A stretch of 64,000 nucleotides of DNA. It comes from Loxodes magnus. Taxonomy: Eukaryota; Ciliophora; Karyorelictea; Loxodida; Loxodidae. The DNA is taken from the NCBI GenBank assembly GCA_946699065.1, contig CAMPDV010000200.1:1-64000 (forward strand). The letters run 5' to 3'. Under the pieces are notes generated by a model, which was not told the origin of the DNA, made no database searches, and saw only the letters and a list, made by a program, of their open reading frames with translations. This document shows, one piece after another, positions 21,353-34,278 of the stretch; position 1 is the first letter of the stretch, and each line of letters starts with the position of its first letter. The position numbers and the translations under genes are program-made.

Positions 21353-22181
21353 TCAACTATACATGTCTTCATCTGAATCAATTTCAAACTGAGATAATTC
21401 ATCTTTCTCTTCAATAAGTTCATAGAATTGTTCTTCCATCTTCTTGTAATTTTTCTCCAGCTTCTCTAAACAAATTCTAAGGTCATTGCTGTCCTTTTAA
21501 AGCTATTAATTCTGTTACTATTAATTACTAAGATCTTGTTTGATTAGTGTCACACTTAGATCATCTAATATCAGCTTCTTTCTGTAAATACCTCCAAAGT
21601 AGTTACAATAAAGTCTCCTCGATATTCCAGATTCTTTATGGTGCTGCTCAAGCACTCTTCTTCAGTTCGGACATTACCTCCAAAAATTTCCAACCTTTTG
21701 ACAACAATAACAACGTTTTATTGAGGGCTTGAATTAAAATTTTTATCCATTTTATCTGATTGAGGTTAATTTTTTTTGATTGACAATCGAATTTCTTCTT
21801 TAATTTTCTATTGATTTGCTTCTAGGTTTTTTTAAAATAGTTCAAATTAGGAAGCTAAGGCTTCAATTTAAAACTAAAATTTACTTTCTGAGTTTTGATC
21901 TTCCTTTTTTCTATCTAACAAAAGAAGCCGAAGATTCAAGCTTTCCGCCTTTAGGATCTATATTTCGGTATTCATTTTCTCAATTAATGAATAAAGCTAA
22001 ATAATGTCTTGCTCATGGGGTTCCTCAAGCTTTTTCAGTTTGCTAGGAAATTCAGTATTTCCCAATCCTTAACAGGAGTAGATTTATCTTTTTTGAATCC
22101 TTTGTTCTTCTTAGTTAACTGAGACTTAAGATTAATCTTTAAGACTAAACGTTAAGGTTTAGATTCCCGGGTTTTTTTCAT
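21353..22181 (-). pseudogene. Fossil A, unit 2 copy
   Basis: Same structure, ATG at 22181 and terminal TGA at 21353-21355, with the same pre-knuckle frame change. Small private indels in the T and A runs around 21768-21838 alter the coil frame. Confidence 0.62.
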
Positions 22182-22732
22182 TTAAAAAAAAGACTTTTAA
22201 AAATATTGGTAGGATTAATATAAAAGCTATTAGAGATATTATATGAAGTATAAAAAAATTAATTTTATAAGATTTAATTATTATTTATCATAAAGCTTAT
22301 TATTAATTAATTAGAGAGATAAAATCTATAAAATATCAATAATTAAATTAGATAATTTTACCTTAATCACAATGCTAATTGATTTAAATTTTAATAAGAT
22401 GAATACTAATATTAACCAAAAACTAAAAGAATAAAAATTATAAATTAATTAAAAATGGAAAGTTATTAGTAAATTTAATAGATAAAAATAAATTAAAAAA
22501 TGAAATAAAAATAATAATCAAATAATAAAGTTTAAGTTATTAATTATAAAATCAACATATTATAATTTATTTATATTTTCATTTAATTTTAAATTATAAC
22601 CAAATTTTAAGTAGTTTATAAAATTGAAAGGATTAAAATCTTTCTATTTCATATTGCTGCAAAAATAATATGGCTTTAGAGATTTTATAATAAATACTTT
22701 TATATATACTATTTTATATAATAGAAATATTT

Positions 22733-23041
22733 TAATTAATTTCAACTAAAAGAGTTTTTGGGATAAGAAACTCCTTTCCGATTATAGGATCCGATGCTCT
22801 CTTTTTATGGAATAACGGGGATATCCTGTTATGCTCCAGGCACAGCTGTTAAGGAGCTCCATCGCTATGAGCAGCCAGACTTCAAGCCCCTACCAAGAGC
22901 GGATAATCTCAAAGACAGCGTTCCCTTCAGAAAATGACTCTGACCAGGGACTTTCTCAGCGACAGGAAAGGAACTTGTTCCAAGCCATAAAACCAGAAAG
23001 TTTAGTCACGAAGGTAATTCTCAGCTCCCACCATCTTTTCA
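22733..23041 (+). repeat. GC-rich repeat, left copy (unit 2)
   Basis: Same family. Here the standard-code frame extends upstream to an ATG at 22831. Several positions (CAGACTTC, GTTCCAAGCC) match the right-hand copies rather than the unit 1 left copy. Confidence 0.85.
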
Positions 23042-23415
23042 ATTATTGTATAATAATTTTAAATATATTAATTAATAAATCTATAATTATTTAATATTTT
23101 TAGTTTACTTTTATAATTATCTATTTATAAAAAGGTAAATGCTACTTTAAATAAATATTATAATTTAGAAGTTTATTTTTCTTCCTTTTAAGATTATTAT
23201 AGATGAGATTATTACAGAAAAATTTTAAATTATAAGAGTAAATATTTTACCTTAAACAATAATTTATATAAAGTTTTTATTTTCTTCATTAATATAGATT
23301 TCTTATTTTTAACTGTATCTTAATCCAAAAATACTTTTATTTTTAATAATTGAAAATAATTTTATTTATTATTATATTTTTTAATAATAAATAAATTAAA
23401 ATAAATAAATTTTAT

Positions 23416-23453
23416 TATAGAGAGTGTAGCACCTCATTGACGCGCAGCTCTTT
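23416..23453 (+). repeat. 40-bp stem-loop motif (unit 2, first)
   Basis: As at 3185 but GAGAGTGTAGCAC. Confidence 0.6.
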
Positions 23454-23470
23454 CAATATTAATATTTAAT

Positions 23471-23820
23471 TATTATGAAAAATGTTCTCATGCTTCTTGT
23501 TAAATTTATAGAAGTCCAATGAGTCATGTCAGCTTCTCCAATCGGAGAATCTACTTATTAAACATTATTCTCGAATCTAGAATCAAATGCTCCAATCTTC
23601 TTGAATAAGTTCCAAATAAGAATTAACTATTAAGTCCTTAAATAGAAAGCCCGCCAATCAAACTTTCATATTGATAGCGAGAACCCTCAGACAAGTTAGG
23701 TTTGTCTCTTCCGAGCTTATCCACTCTTACTTGTGGTGGCATCTAGTCCTAAATATTCGCAATGCAGTATACACTGCACCAGCTTGTCTACTAGGTCTCC
23801 CGACCGCAGCCGATATCCAT
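23471..23820 (+). repeat. ~350-bp dispersed repeat, copy a (unit 2)
   Basis: Almost identical to the unit 1 copy a, with a few substitutions (for example AAATAGAAAGCCCGCC). Confidence 0.65.
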
Positions 23821-24068
23821 TTTATATATATATAATAACTAGTTCTATATTCATCAAAGCTTGCAAAGAAATTTCTATATTAAATGTTACTTAAACTTAG
23901 TTACAAAAGTATATAATTTAAATATAATTTATAATTGACTTTAATAATCTTTTGATATAAACAGTTAATTATAAATTATAAAGCATTTTTTATCAATAAT
24001 TGATTTACTATTTTAGATTTAATAAAAATATTTTTGATAAGTTGAATATAAATACTTTTATATTAAAA

Positions 24069-25286
24069 ATGAGTAATTTCTAGATACTTAATATAATTAT
24101 TTTATTTATATTTAATAATTGTTTTAATTATCATTTTTAATATAAATATACTTTAGACTTGCTAGTATCTCCTGTGAAAATTAGGAGTAATATCTGTTTA
24201 CTAAACTTTGTATTTAAGATATTTTAGATATATCTAGAATTTCAAATAAATTGATTATTATTTTTATAGTTTCTTTATTTTTATTAATTCTCAATAGATT
24301 TCATAAAATTTTAATTAGTTGTAGAGCTTTTAAGATATCTATGTTTCGAAAAAGAGACATTCAGAGATTATACTGATGTATTCCAGAAAAATGATAGTTT
24401 GAGATTTAAAGCAAAACTCTTACATTAAATCAATAATTTACCATTATTAATTTAAAAATACTAAGTTCTGATAATGTTAGTCCAAAATTCCATTTATACT
24501 GGTTGATATTTAAATAAATCTGTATCATCAAGTTTGATATAGTTTAGCAATTCCTTATAGCCTATTAATTAGATAATTATATATCATACTATCTTTTTAG
24601 GTATCAGTCAATCTATTAATAAGCGTATTTAAGTTAACTTCACTGAACGCAAACTGAGAATTCATAATAAAGCAAGAAAAATAAGAATTTACTAATTAAA
24701 GTTAAGATATAAAAGAGGAATCTCTTACCTGATCACTAGTATGATAAAAACTCCAAGGAATGTAAATGAGTACTTTCAACTTTCTAATACTCATAGTGGT
24801 TCTTTAATATCAAACCTAAAATCTAAATGGATATTAAAGGACGAAGAGTAATAAAGAGATGATAGGCTGAAGAAATTAAAACATTTAGTAGGAAATAGTA
24901 GATTTTTCAAAATAAAATTAAGAAGAAAAGCAGGTCAAACTTATATACATTTTATTGTTCGACTGCAAATAATTGGAAAGAAATTTAAAGCCACAAATTA
25001 CTATAAATAGAGATAGACACAAATGAAAAGCACGAACAATTTATACTTGAAATAACTGAGCTGGATAACATTAAAATATGAAAATGAAGAAGAATCAATA
25101 ATATTTAAAATTTCTACTGAAAGGACTTTTAATCAACAAAATAATGAAATCTATGAAAAAATTATATAAATAAACTTTAAAGAGTTAAATGATTAATGCA
25201 AAAAATAATCAATTAGTTAAATATTAAGGAGTAATTGTAAATAATTCAGCAATTTTTTCATAGTATATCCTTTGGAAGAGATATGA
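24069..25286 (+). CDS. Unrecognised 405-codon ORF (unit 2, frame intact)
   Basis: Read with TAA/TAG as Gln, one frame runs from ATG 24069 to TGA 25284-25286 without a frameshift. The N-terminal half is hydrophobic and aromatic (residues 1-100, e.g. NWLLFLQFLYFYQF), possibly membrane-associated. The middle reads LLRYLCFEKETFRDYTDVF, and the C-terminal half is basic (KIKLRRKAGQTYIHFIVRLQ). Two internal TGAs, at 24252 and 24504, give N-[W]-LLF and YTG-[W]-YLN. Both would have to be Trp for the ORF to be translated. I recognise no family. It lies between the inverted GC-rich repeats, so it could be the gene of an element bounded by them. Units 1 and 3 have frameshifts near the C-terminus. Confidence 0.45.
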
Positions 25287-25749
25287 ATCTCTTTCTTACA
25301 ATATAAATCCAAATTTCTTCTACTTAATTTTGTATTCTCTTTTTATCATTGATTTGCTTTTAATTTTATTAATGCTTAAAATTAAAGATCTGGTTAAAAA
25401 GCATGTTGCATATTAATTTATTCAGTCAAAAAAATCAAAGAAATCTCAAGTGTAACATCGACTTAAGATGCTTTTAAGGTTTAATTATAGCTGAGAATTA
25501 CAACTTAGTATGTAATTATTGTTCTAATTTTCTAATTCTTATTGCTTTTATTACTTAAGGTTTAAAAGAAATATTTTAGTTCCTTGAGACTAACTTTTAA
25601 GTTAATCTTAATCAAAATTAAATTTTTTATTTCAATACATTTTTTTCTTATAATAATAATATACTTAAATTTTGAGAGTTTTAGCTTTCCCTTGGCTTTC
25701 AACCAGATACTTACTGCCATTTTTTTTACGTGGATGAATGCCACAATCT

Positions 25750-26465
25750 TTTTTATATGTAGTAAACTACCAATAATAGATAATTTCATTTTTTATAAAG
25801 GTTTCTACTAGTAGATTCCATTTTCCGTTATTCAGAGTTTATTCAGAATTTATTTAGACTTCTTCCGATTCTTCGTTCTTCTCTTATCCTTAGTTGTTTT
25901 CAGATTCAACATTGTAGTAAAATATGGTAGGCTGAATTGCAGTAGTAACAGTTTTTGATTGGTTTTTTCTGACTTTGCTTCTAAATTTTTTTTTCAATTT
26001 CTCTATTCGATTTTGTAAATTTTTCAGTTTTTCTTCTTATTATTTTTCTTAATAAATTAATTTAGTTAAGAATTTTTCTATAATCATGATTTTTATGAAA
26101 TAACTATCGATTGTGATTATTCATAAAGTTATTTCTCTATTATAAACTTTTTAGATAACTGACGCATAGTATTAATACCTCGTTATTTTAGTCGTCATTA
26201 TTTTTCATTAATTCTCTGATTTTTCCCTTAATTGCAGATTATTTCTGCGTACTTTTAGATAACTTTTTTAATTTGGTCGTATTTATTTTATAATTTTTGG
26301 TCAATTTAATTTTAAGGTTTTTCTATCTTTGAAGTTCCGGTCATAACTTTACCTTCTGATGAGGAACTCGATTCCTCTTGTTGTTGATGCTTTTTCTCTA
26401 TTTATTTTGCTGCTTTTCTTCTTAAGTTTCTAAGTAATTCTTTAAGAGATGGACAGATTATTCCC
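25750..26465 (-). pseudogene. Fossil B, unit 2 copy
   Basis: Intact CCHC at 25909-25950. It differs from the other units at several positions (for example TTGCAGATTATTTCTGCG at about 26232). Confidence 0.62.
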
Positions 26466-27943
26466 TTTTTTATTATTGTTTATTTAATCTTTTATATAAA
26501 TTTTAAATATAGATAAATTACTTATTTAAATTATACTATTTTTATAACTTAACATAAAATTAATTATTTCTTACAATTAAAATATTAAAAAAAGTAATTT
26601 AATATAATTAACTAACTTTTTTTTAAAATCTAGTGTTTACTTTTTAAATGCTATATATAAAAATATATTTAAGATATTTGTGTAAAATTATTAGATTTTA
26701 ATCCAATTAAAATTAATAAATAGTTATTAGTAGCTTTATTTTTGAAAGTTTATTTGATTTTTATATTTAATTAAAAAATAATAAAAAAATAAAATATAAA
26801 CACTAATATAATTTATTCTACTGTAATATTATCAATTTTTTTAATTTTCTTTATAAATTCAAATTTCTTTCGTGTTTGTTTCAGCAGTTTGAAAATATTT
26901 ATAAAAAATATTAATTAATCATAAGAAACAATTATAAATTTCTCTTAACATTCGATTTAACTTCCATTTATTTAAACTTAAATGGTAAGATTTTTTATTA
27001 TTTTATAATTTACAAAGTATATATTCTCATTCAAAATTAAATATAAAAATATTTGTTTTATTTTAAGATTAAATTAATTTAATTTATTATTTCACATCTT
27101 TTTATATTAAAAAGAATATTTATTCTAAACTAAGATAAGCTATTGCTATTAACTATTATGATTCTATTTTATTTGAAAATAAAAGTCTTAAGAAGATAAT
27201 CTTTTTTAATTAAAAGTAAAGCTTCATAAATTTTAAAGTAATTTGCTCAAAATTAATTTAAAAATTATTAATGAATATTTAAATTTAATATTAACTTCAT
27301 TCTCAACATCTAATATTTCCAAGCTTCCATACTTTTATTATTGTATTCTATAGACAGATGTCACTATTTATTTGCTTTATTGCTTCAGTTAATTTTTACA
27401 CTTCATATCTAAATTTTCACTATTTTTTTATTTTTAAGCTTAGAGTTTGAAAAAAAAATGTTTATAGCAACTTAAAAAATAAAGCAAGCTATAAAAAAAT
27501 TAAATATGATAGGATATTGAAAAAGATAAGAATATCGAAAAATAAGAAAATGATAGATACAAAATAGAAAATGATCACAATTAGAATGAGAAATATAAAT
27601 TATTAAGATACATTAAATTAATAATGAATGAAATATAATTAAAATACATAAATAAGAAGAAAATCTTATTAATAATAGCTAAATTTTATAAAATAAATAA
27701 GTTGTTGAAATTAAAAAATGTGATAAAGATAAAAAAGTTAAATAAATATTTCAATTTTAATTTTTTATAATTGCATATTATTTATTAAATAAATTAAAAT
27801 TATTTTATTTCATTTAACAATAAAAACAACCATATTCAATAAAAAATAGTCAAATTATATTTTTTAAAATGAAAAATTGTAAATTAAAAGATTATAGTTC
27901 TGATAATTAAAGTAAGATTTAATCAAAATAAAAAGATAATTAA

Positions 27944-28222
27944 AAAGATGGTGGGAGCTGAGATTGACCTTCGTGACTAAACTTTCTGGTTTTATGACTA
28001 GGAACAAGTTCCTTTCCTGTCGCTGAGAAAGTCCCTGGTCAGAGTCATTTTCTGAAGGGAACGCTGTCTTTGAGATTATCCGCTCTTGGTAGGGGCTTGA
28101 AGTCTGGCTGCTCATAGCGATGGATCTCCCTAGCAGCTGCTTTTCGAAAGCAACAGGATATCCCCTTTATCCCATGAAGGGAGTGTTGGGGTCGTTAAAC
28201 TACAAGAAGTTGCAGTCCAAAA
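27944..28222 (-). repeat. GC-rich repeat, right copy with a different tail (unit 2)
   Basis: Matches the family up to about 28138, then switches to a related but different end (CAACAGGATATCCCCTTTAT, then GGGAGTGTTGGGGTC) instead of the usual CAACAGGATATCCCTG...GAGAGCGTCGGG end. It is therefore a second subfamily of the element. Confidence 0.8.
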
Positions 28223-28233
28223 TTCTTTAAGTT

Positions 28234-28265
28234 TAAAATTAAATTAAATTAAATTAAATTAAATC
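28234..28265. repeat. (AAATT)n short tandem repeat
   Basis: About five to six copies of AAATT between the two adjacent GC-rich repeats of unit 2. Possibly the remnant of a tail of the inserted copy. Confidence 0.75.
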
Positions 28266-28375
28266 AAAATAAAAAATATTTTAAAAATTATTTTTAGATT
28301 CTTTATCTTTTCATATGATTAATGAATGACGTAATAGATAAAAAAAAATTTAACTTGGATAAAATGAAATAATTG

Positions 28376-28675
28376 AAAAGATGGTGGGAGCTGAGATTGA
28401 CCTTCTGAATCATACTTTCTGGTTTTATGGCTAGGAACAAGTTCCTTTCCTGTCGCTGAGAAAGTCCCTGGTCAGAGTCATTTTCTGATGGGAACGCTGT
28501 CTTTGAGATTATCCGCTCTTGGTAGGGGCTTGAAGTCTGGCTGCTCATAGCGATGGATCTCCCTAGCAGCTGTGCCTGGAGAACAACAGGATATCCCTGT
28601 TATTCCATAAAAAGAGAGCGTCGGGTTGTGCAATCGGAAAGGAGTTTCCAATAAATTTTATAGTTGAAATTAATT
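28376..28675 (-). repeat. Extra GC-rich repeat copy (unit 2 only)
   Basis: Complete copy with the usual tail, directly after the variant copy and in the same orientation, separated by a short A+T spacer with (AAATT)n. Absent from units 1 and 3. It accounts for most of the additional length of unit 2. Confidence 0.85.
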
Positions 28676-29190
28676 AAAATGATGTTTACTTATTAATTTA
28701 ATTTAATTATGATCAATTAAGCGAATGTTTATTTATAACTAGAGAAGTGTGTAAGTATAAAATCTTATAATTTTTATGATAAGTAAAGTGCATTCTAAAT
28801 GAAAAAATTTTTCTGATTTCTCAAAAAAGTTAATATTTGAGAACAGATTTGGTAATTACATAAGAAAGAGTATAAGATGTTTTATTATACTTTATATTAT
28901 TTTTTTAAATATAAAAAGTTCGTGGTATTTTCTTAAAGTAATTAAAATAGTTTAATCTGCTATTAGGTTTTTAAATTTTTAAGCAAAATTTTAGATTATT
29001 TTTTAAGGATGAGTAAGTAACTTTCAGTTTTTTCTCTATCATTTCATTTAAAGTTTAATATTTTTAATTCTTTTTTATAATGATTAATGTTTAAATTCTC
29101 TATGATAAATTTACATATATGCTAAATAAATTATTCTATTATCATAAGTAAAAAATATGATTAATATTAAGCTAAATTTTATAAAATTTC

Positions 29191-29651
29191 CAAATCTTCT
29201 TAATTATGTTTATAATAATACTCTTCTATTGTTAAAACTTATTCTTTTTCATTTTCTTATTTTTATTAGTAGACTATCATTTTACTATTGCCACCTACAT
29301 TTATAAAAACTCTAAATAAGTTATTCATTTTATTGTCAGAAAACTCTTTTTATATTTTATTTTCTTCTTTCATTATTTTAGTTTCTTTATATGAGATATG
29401 AAGAATTAGCTTATACTAAGTTAAAATTTAAAATATTGCATGTTAGTTATAACTTTAAGTAAATTATGATTTAAGAAAGTTAATTTTTTATAGAGTTAAG
29501 TAATGGTAGTTTTAATATTATTGTAGTTGTTCTGTTTATTATTTAGATTTAAGGGATATATTTTTTAGGAGGATTGTCAATTAGACTATAAGATTTAGAG
29601 CAAGAAATAATTAAAATGATATAAATGAAAGTTAGTTATTAAGGAAAGTAG
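29191..29651 (-). pseudogene. Inverted RING-gene fragment (unit 2)
   Basis: Same deleted structure as 8530-8990, with few substitutions. Confidence 0.78.
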
Positions 29652-29743
29652 TTTAATTTATTTTAAGTGTAGATTTATTTTTAAATTATTATTTAATAGT
29701 TCATCAATTTATTATTTCACTTCATTTTACTTATAATTTAAAT

Positions 29744-30067
29744 ATGCAGGATCACTCCTCCAACTGAGATTTACTAACTTCTGGTGTCACAAATTATCCT
29801 ATAGACGAAAAACCGATCAAGAATCTTGACAGGAGCTAAAAGAGACAGAACTGGAGGCATCAAATATAACGTGCTTTGATGAAAGATGACAATTACTAAA
29901 GTCTCTTAGAGAAGCAATCCGATTACCGCTCTATAAAAGACAAGACTTTAAGAGAATGATAGTACATGGAAAGATTTCAACTTTATAAACCTTAAAAAAC
30001 TTTATCAAAAGAGCTGCAAATCATTGAGGTGCTACATACTCTATGATCTGAGATCTTATATTAGTGA
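29744..30067 (+). pseudogene. Short open segment, unrecognised (unit 2)
   Basis: Copy of 9083-9406 with the same in-frame TGAs. Confidence 0.3.
30006..30046 (-). repeat. 40-bp stem-loop motif (unit 2, second)
   Basis: Identical to the unit 1 copy at 9346 as far as read. Confidence 0.55.
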
Positions 30068-30359
30068 AAATGAGTTTAAATTAAAACTAAAACTTATAAC
30101 TAGTTGAATAATTCAAGAAAATGGTTGATCTACATATTAAATTGATAAAGCTTTTTCAAACAGGCTTTAATTACCCGTTTAAGAACATTTAATAAAAATG
30201 TATACAGTATTCTCAATAAAGAATTTGATTGATTGCGAATTCTCTAAAGATAACGATAAAATATAATGATATAATAATAACTAAAATTTTAATATTTATG
30301 ATCATAACAAATAAGATAAAGATAGATTAAATTTATTATTTCACTATATAAAATTAAAA

Positions 30360-31220
30360 ATGGAAAAGATGCAAAGAATTAGAAAAGTTTCTTGCTCCCA
30401 ATAAGTAGAAGTAATTATAATTCTAGAATTTCAAGGAAAAAGGAAAATCCATTAAAAGTGGTGCTTTTTAAATTTAAACTCTCACCTCTGATGAGAAAAC
30501 TAAGAAATAGGTCAAAAATTTCTTTAACTCGAAAATCTCGGATTTATCTACTGAGTAACAAGTAAGCTATGGCTATCTGATTAAATGATGTTGGACCTTT
30601 AGGAAGAGATCAAGAAGCTAAAGAAGCATAATAAGTAGCTTATTTGAAAAACTTGAAATAGTAGAGACATAGAATCAAGACGTACGATCTTAGAAAGAGA
30701 ACTAAACATATTTTGAAATATATCTCAAGATGATATCAGTCAAACTAAAACTAGAATAGAAGTAGATAGGACTGGTTGAAAATATTGAAGAAAATAATCA
30801 AAATTCAACATCAAAGGAACTAAGAACGCAAAATCAACTTGCAAATTTGAGATAAAATGGATTTATAAAAAAATTCCGTTTTTATATGATTGGAGAAACA
30901 TGCTAAACTAATTTTGAAGAAATAAAATTTATATAGACGGGAAAAATACCTTAAGTGATTGTGCTAATTTATCTAGAAAAGAAAAAAAAGCATATTAAAA
31001 AAATAGATACTAAAGAGAAAGAAAGAGAATATATTAATTTAGGAAAATATACTGAATTTTTTCAAGGAAGGATATACTAAAAATGCAATAAAATTTGGAA
31101 CCAATTAACAAGAAATAAAGAATGGCAAAAAAGATGATAGATCACAGAGAGAAATAAATTAGAAAATGAGGAGTTTTAGTAAGAATATTATAATATAAAA
31201 AGCAAATTTAAAAATCTCAA
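30360..31220 (+). pseudogene. Fossil E, unit 2 copy
   Basis: Same structure. Small private changes, such as one A fewer near 30867 and AAGCATATTAAAAAAATAG, alter the frame further. Confidence 0.52.
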
Positions 31221-31593
31221 TCTCTGAAAAATTACCAGTTTTAAAATATTTAAAAGGAAATAATTTTAAATAATTTTTTTGTTAATAAATTATAAAAAGA
31301 AAATAAATAAAAATTCGCGATAATATTTGTCTTATTCACTTTTTATAAAATATCTTTATTAATAATAACCTTAAAATAAAAAAATTATTTAACTGTTTAA
31401 TAATTCAGTGAAAATAAAAAGAATATAAACATTATTAAGTATTAAATATTTAACTATTCATATCCAATAAATTTATTTCTAAGTTTAAAAATTTTTTATT
31501 AACTTAAATACATCTAATTATTAAATATTTTTAATACTTTTATTTTAATTATCAAATCATCATTTTAACTGTTTTAAACTGATAAATTATAAA

Positions 31594-33093
31594 ATGGAAA
31601 AAACTTAACTAAGTCTTCCATTCCATTGCTCTCTTTGCTCTAAATCTTATAATCTAACCGATAATCTTCCTAAACTCTTAGACTGTGGAAAAACTATCTG
31701 CCTTAACTGTTGCTAAAATTACTTCTTTGTTTAATAGTTTATGTGTCCCTTCGATTATAAAATGTCTCTTACTCCTGTCATCTAGTTAAATAATGATTAA
31801 AGTATTTTAGAACAGTTATATCAAAAATAAAGAAACTAAGAACAATAAAATCTATTATAATACAACTTTAAACAACTCTCTCTCAACTTATAAAACTCTA
31901 TAGATTAGATGTAACTATGAAATACAAACAAAACTAAAGTGATTCAATAAATTTAAGAAATCTAATAAAAACTAAATCTTTAAATAAACTAACTAAAATA
32001 GTAGAGTATAACACTTAAATCTAAATAATAAACAGAACAACTACAATAATATTAAAACTACCATTACTTAACTCTATAAAAAATTAACTTTCTTAAATCA
32101 AAACTTACTTAAAGTTATAACTAAAAGGAAATCTTTTAATTCTGAACTTAGTATAAGCAAATTCTTCATGCCTCATATAAAGAAACTAAAATAATGAAAG
32201 AAGAAAATAAAATATAAAAAGAGTTTTCTGACAATAAAATGAATAACTTATTTAGAGTTTTTATAAATGTAGGTGGCAATAATAAAATGATAGTCTACTA
32301 ATAAAAATAAGAAATTTAAAAATAAGAAATTTAATAAAAAGAAAATGAAAAAGAATAAGTTTTAACAGTAGAAGAGTATTATTATAAACATAACTTAGAT
32401 GACTTAGAAATTTTAGATCTTTTAGTTTTAAAATAAGATTTAATAGAGAGATAAAATGATTTAGATTATCACTAAGAAAATTTATTGTCTTTAATTTAAC
32501 TTTATTTATTGAGTATTTGAGAATCAGAAGAGGCAGAACAAAATAAAATACTTTTAGATATTGAACAAAAGTAAAATAGAATATTTCCATCAAATATTAT
32601 TATTTTGTTTTTAAATAAAAGTGTTGATGATAATATATTTTGAGAGGTAGGAGGAAAGAAAGGATATTTATGTTTTAAAATGAATAAAGATTGCTAATTT
32701 TATGGATTATCTATTTATCCTTCGGTTTCTTAATAATAAATGGCTTATATATCAACTATTAGAATAATAAAAGGAAATCAAGCAACTTATTAAAATTAAG
32801 ATGTCATTTGAAAAAATAACTAAAATTCAAGTGTTAATGTTTTTAATAAGAAATATTATTAATAACTTTTTTGAGGAAAATCCAAAGTAGAAATTGAAGC
32901 TGAATAGTTTTATGTTTTAGAAATCGATCTTTAGAGTGGAAGTTTATGATGTGGAAAACAAAATTAATTTTAATCTTAGGTTTCTTAGAATGGTTATACT
33001 CTTAGGGTATATGAAGCTAAAAATATTCCTAAAGGAGATTTGTCCTTTTATTTATAAGGACCACTTTTCGAGTTTAAGTTAAGACTGAAATGA
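31594..33093 (+). CDS. RING-finger / coiled-coil protein (unit 2), 499 codons
   Basis: Exactly the same length as the unit 1 copy and the same TGA positions, with no indel. Substitutions against unit 1 include several that change amino acids, for example Asn34 to Thr inside the finger and Ile46 to Val. They show no obvious preference for silent sites, so selection on the protein is doubtful. Confidence 0.58.
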
Positions 33094-33140
33094 GAAAATG
33101 GAATTCGAATTTTTTAAATTTATAATAACTTACAGTATGA

Positions 33141-33168
33141 CATATAAATACTATATAAATAATATATT
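33141..33168. repeat. 11-bp microsatellite, shortest allele (unit 2)
   Basis: About two copies, one with a substitution (AATACTATATAAAT). Confidence 0.8.
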
Positions 33169-33805
33169 AGCATATATATATACATATATATCTCTTTTTT
33201 CTGTTTAGCCCAATTGTATCATTTGGATAATTTACTGAGCTATAGTCGAAAACTTATTTATTTATAAAAATACTGCTAAAAATAAATATAATGGTATAGT
33301 AAATCTTTTTATTTAAATAGTGAAGGAACGAATAAATAATAAAAGATTGATTTTTTATTATAATTTTACTTTGGAAAATATATTTTTGTAACTTTAAATT
33401 TTATTATATTAATATAAAAATCAAATATACAATTATATTTATTTAATAAATGCTTGAAGTTTATTTTATATCAAAACTGGTTTTCTATATTTACATATGT
33501 AAGATAATTTTTATTAATTTTTTATTTAAATTATACAAATTAAACTCACATACTTTATGAAGGAGTAAACTTAACAAAGCAAGTAAAATAAAATAAAATA
33601 CCTTTAGGAAAATGTAATTTTATCTTTCATTTAATAATACATAAATATAATTTAGAAAATTAATGTTAACAATATTTTTATTTTTCTTCTTAATTTATAT
33701 TAGCTTTATTTATATATTGTTTATTTTCTTTATTTATATTGTAAATTTTTGATTAAATAACTGATTTATCATCATATATAATTTTTTAATATTGCTTTGT
33801 TCATT

Positions 33806-34090
33806 GTTCGAAGGTGAGCAACAAGGTCATCTTCATCAGAGGTTGGGGAAGTTAAGTACCCATAATCGAATTTATGTCTTCCTCTGCTTTGGTTTGGCCT
33901 CGAGACATAAGATTCTTAGACCTTCGGCATTGGCTTAGTTTAGATTTAATTCTGGAACGAAAAAGAAATAATATTGCGAGCTTCATCAGAGGTGGGGAAT
34001 TTAAGTACCCATAATTGACACATATCGTCCTCTGCTTTGGTGATGCAATGAGACACAATCCTGCCATGTCCTTGGACCTCCAACAAATAT
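33806..34090. repeat. 60-bp direct duplication (unit 2)
   Basis: Copy of 13160-13440 with few substitutions. Confidence 0.6.
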
Positions 34091-34096
34091 TAAAGA

Positions 34097-34232
34097 TTAC
34101 GAGTATTCTAAAATTATATCAGCATTGAACATTTTTATCAGTACTGAATAATTATACCAGTATTGAACAAGGTCTACCAGTATCTGATAATTTTATCAGT
34201 AACAAACATTCTTGTCAGTATGAAAAATTTTT
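34097..34232 (-). repeat. 19-20-bp minisatellite (unit 2)
   Basis: Same copy number as unit 1. Confidence 0.75.
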
Positions 34233-34271
34233 TAAAGAGCTGCGCACCAACGAGAGTGCTACGCACTCTGT
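34233..34271 (-). repeat. 40-bp stem-loop motif (unit 2, third)
   Basis: Same perfect hairpin as at 13585. Confidence 0.65.
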
Positions 34272-34278
34272 AATCAAA

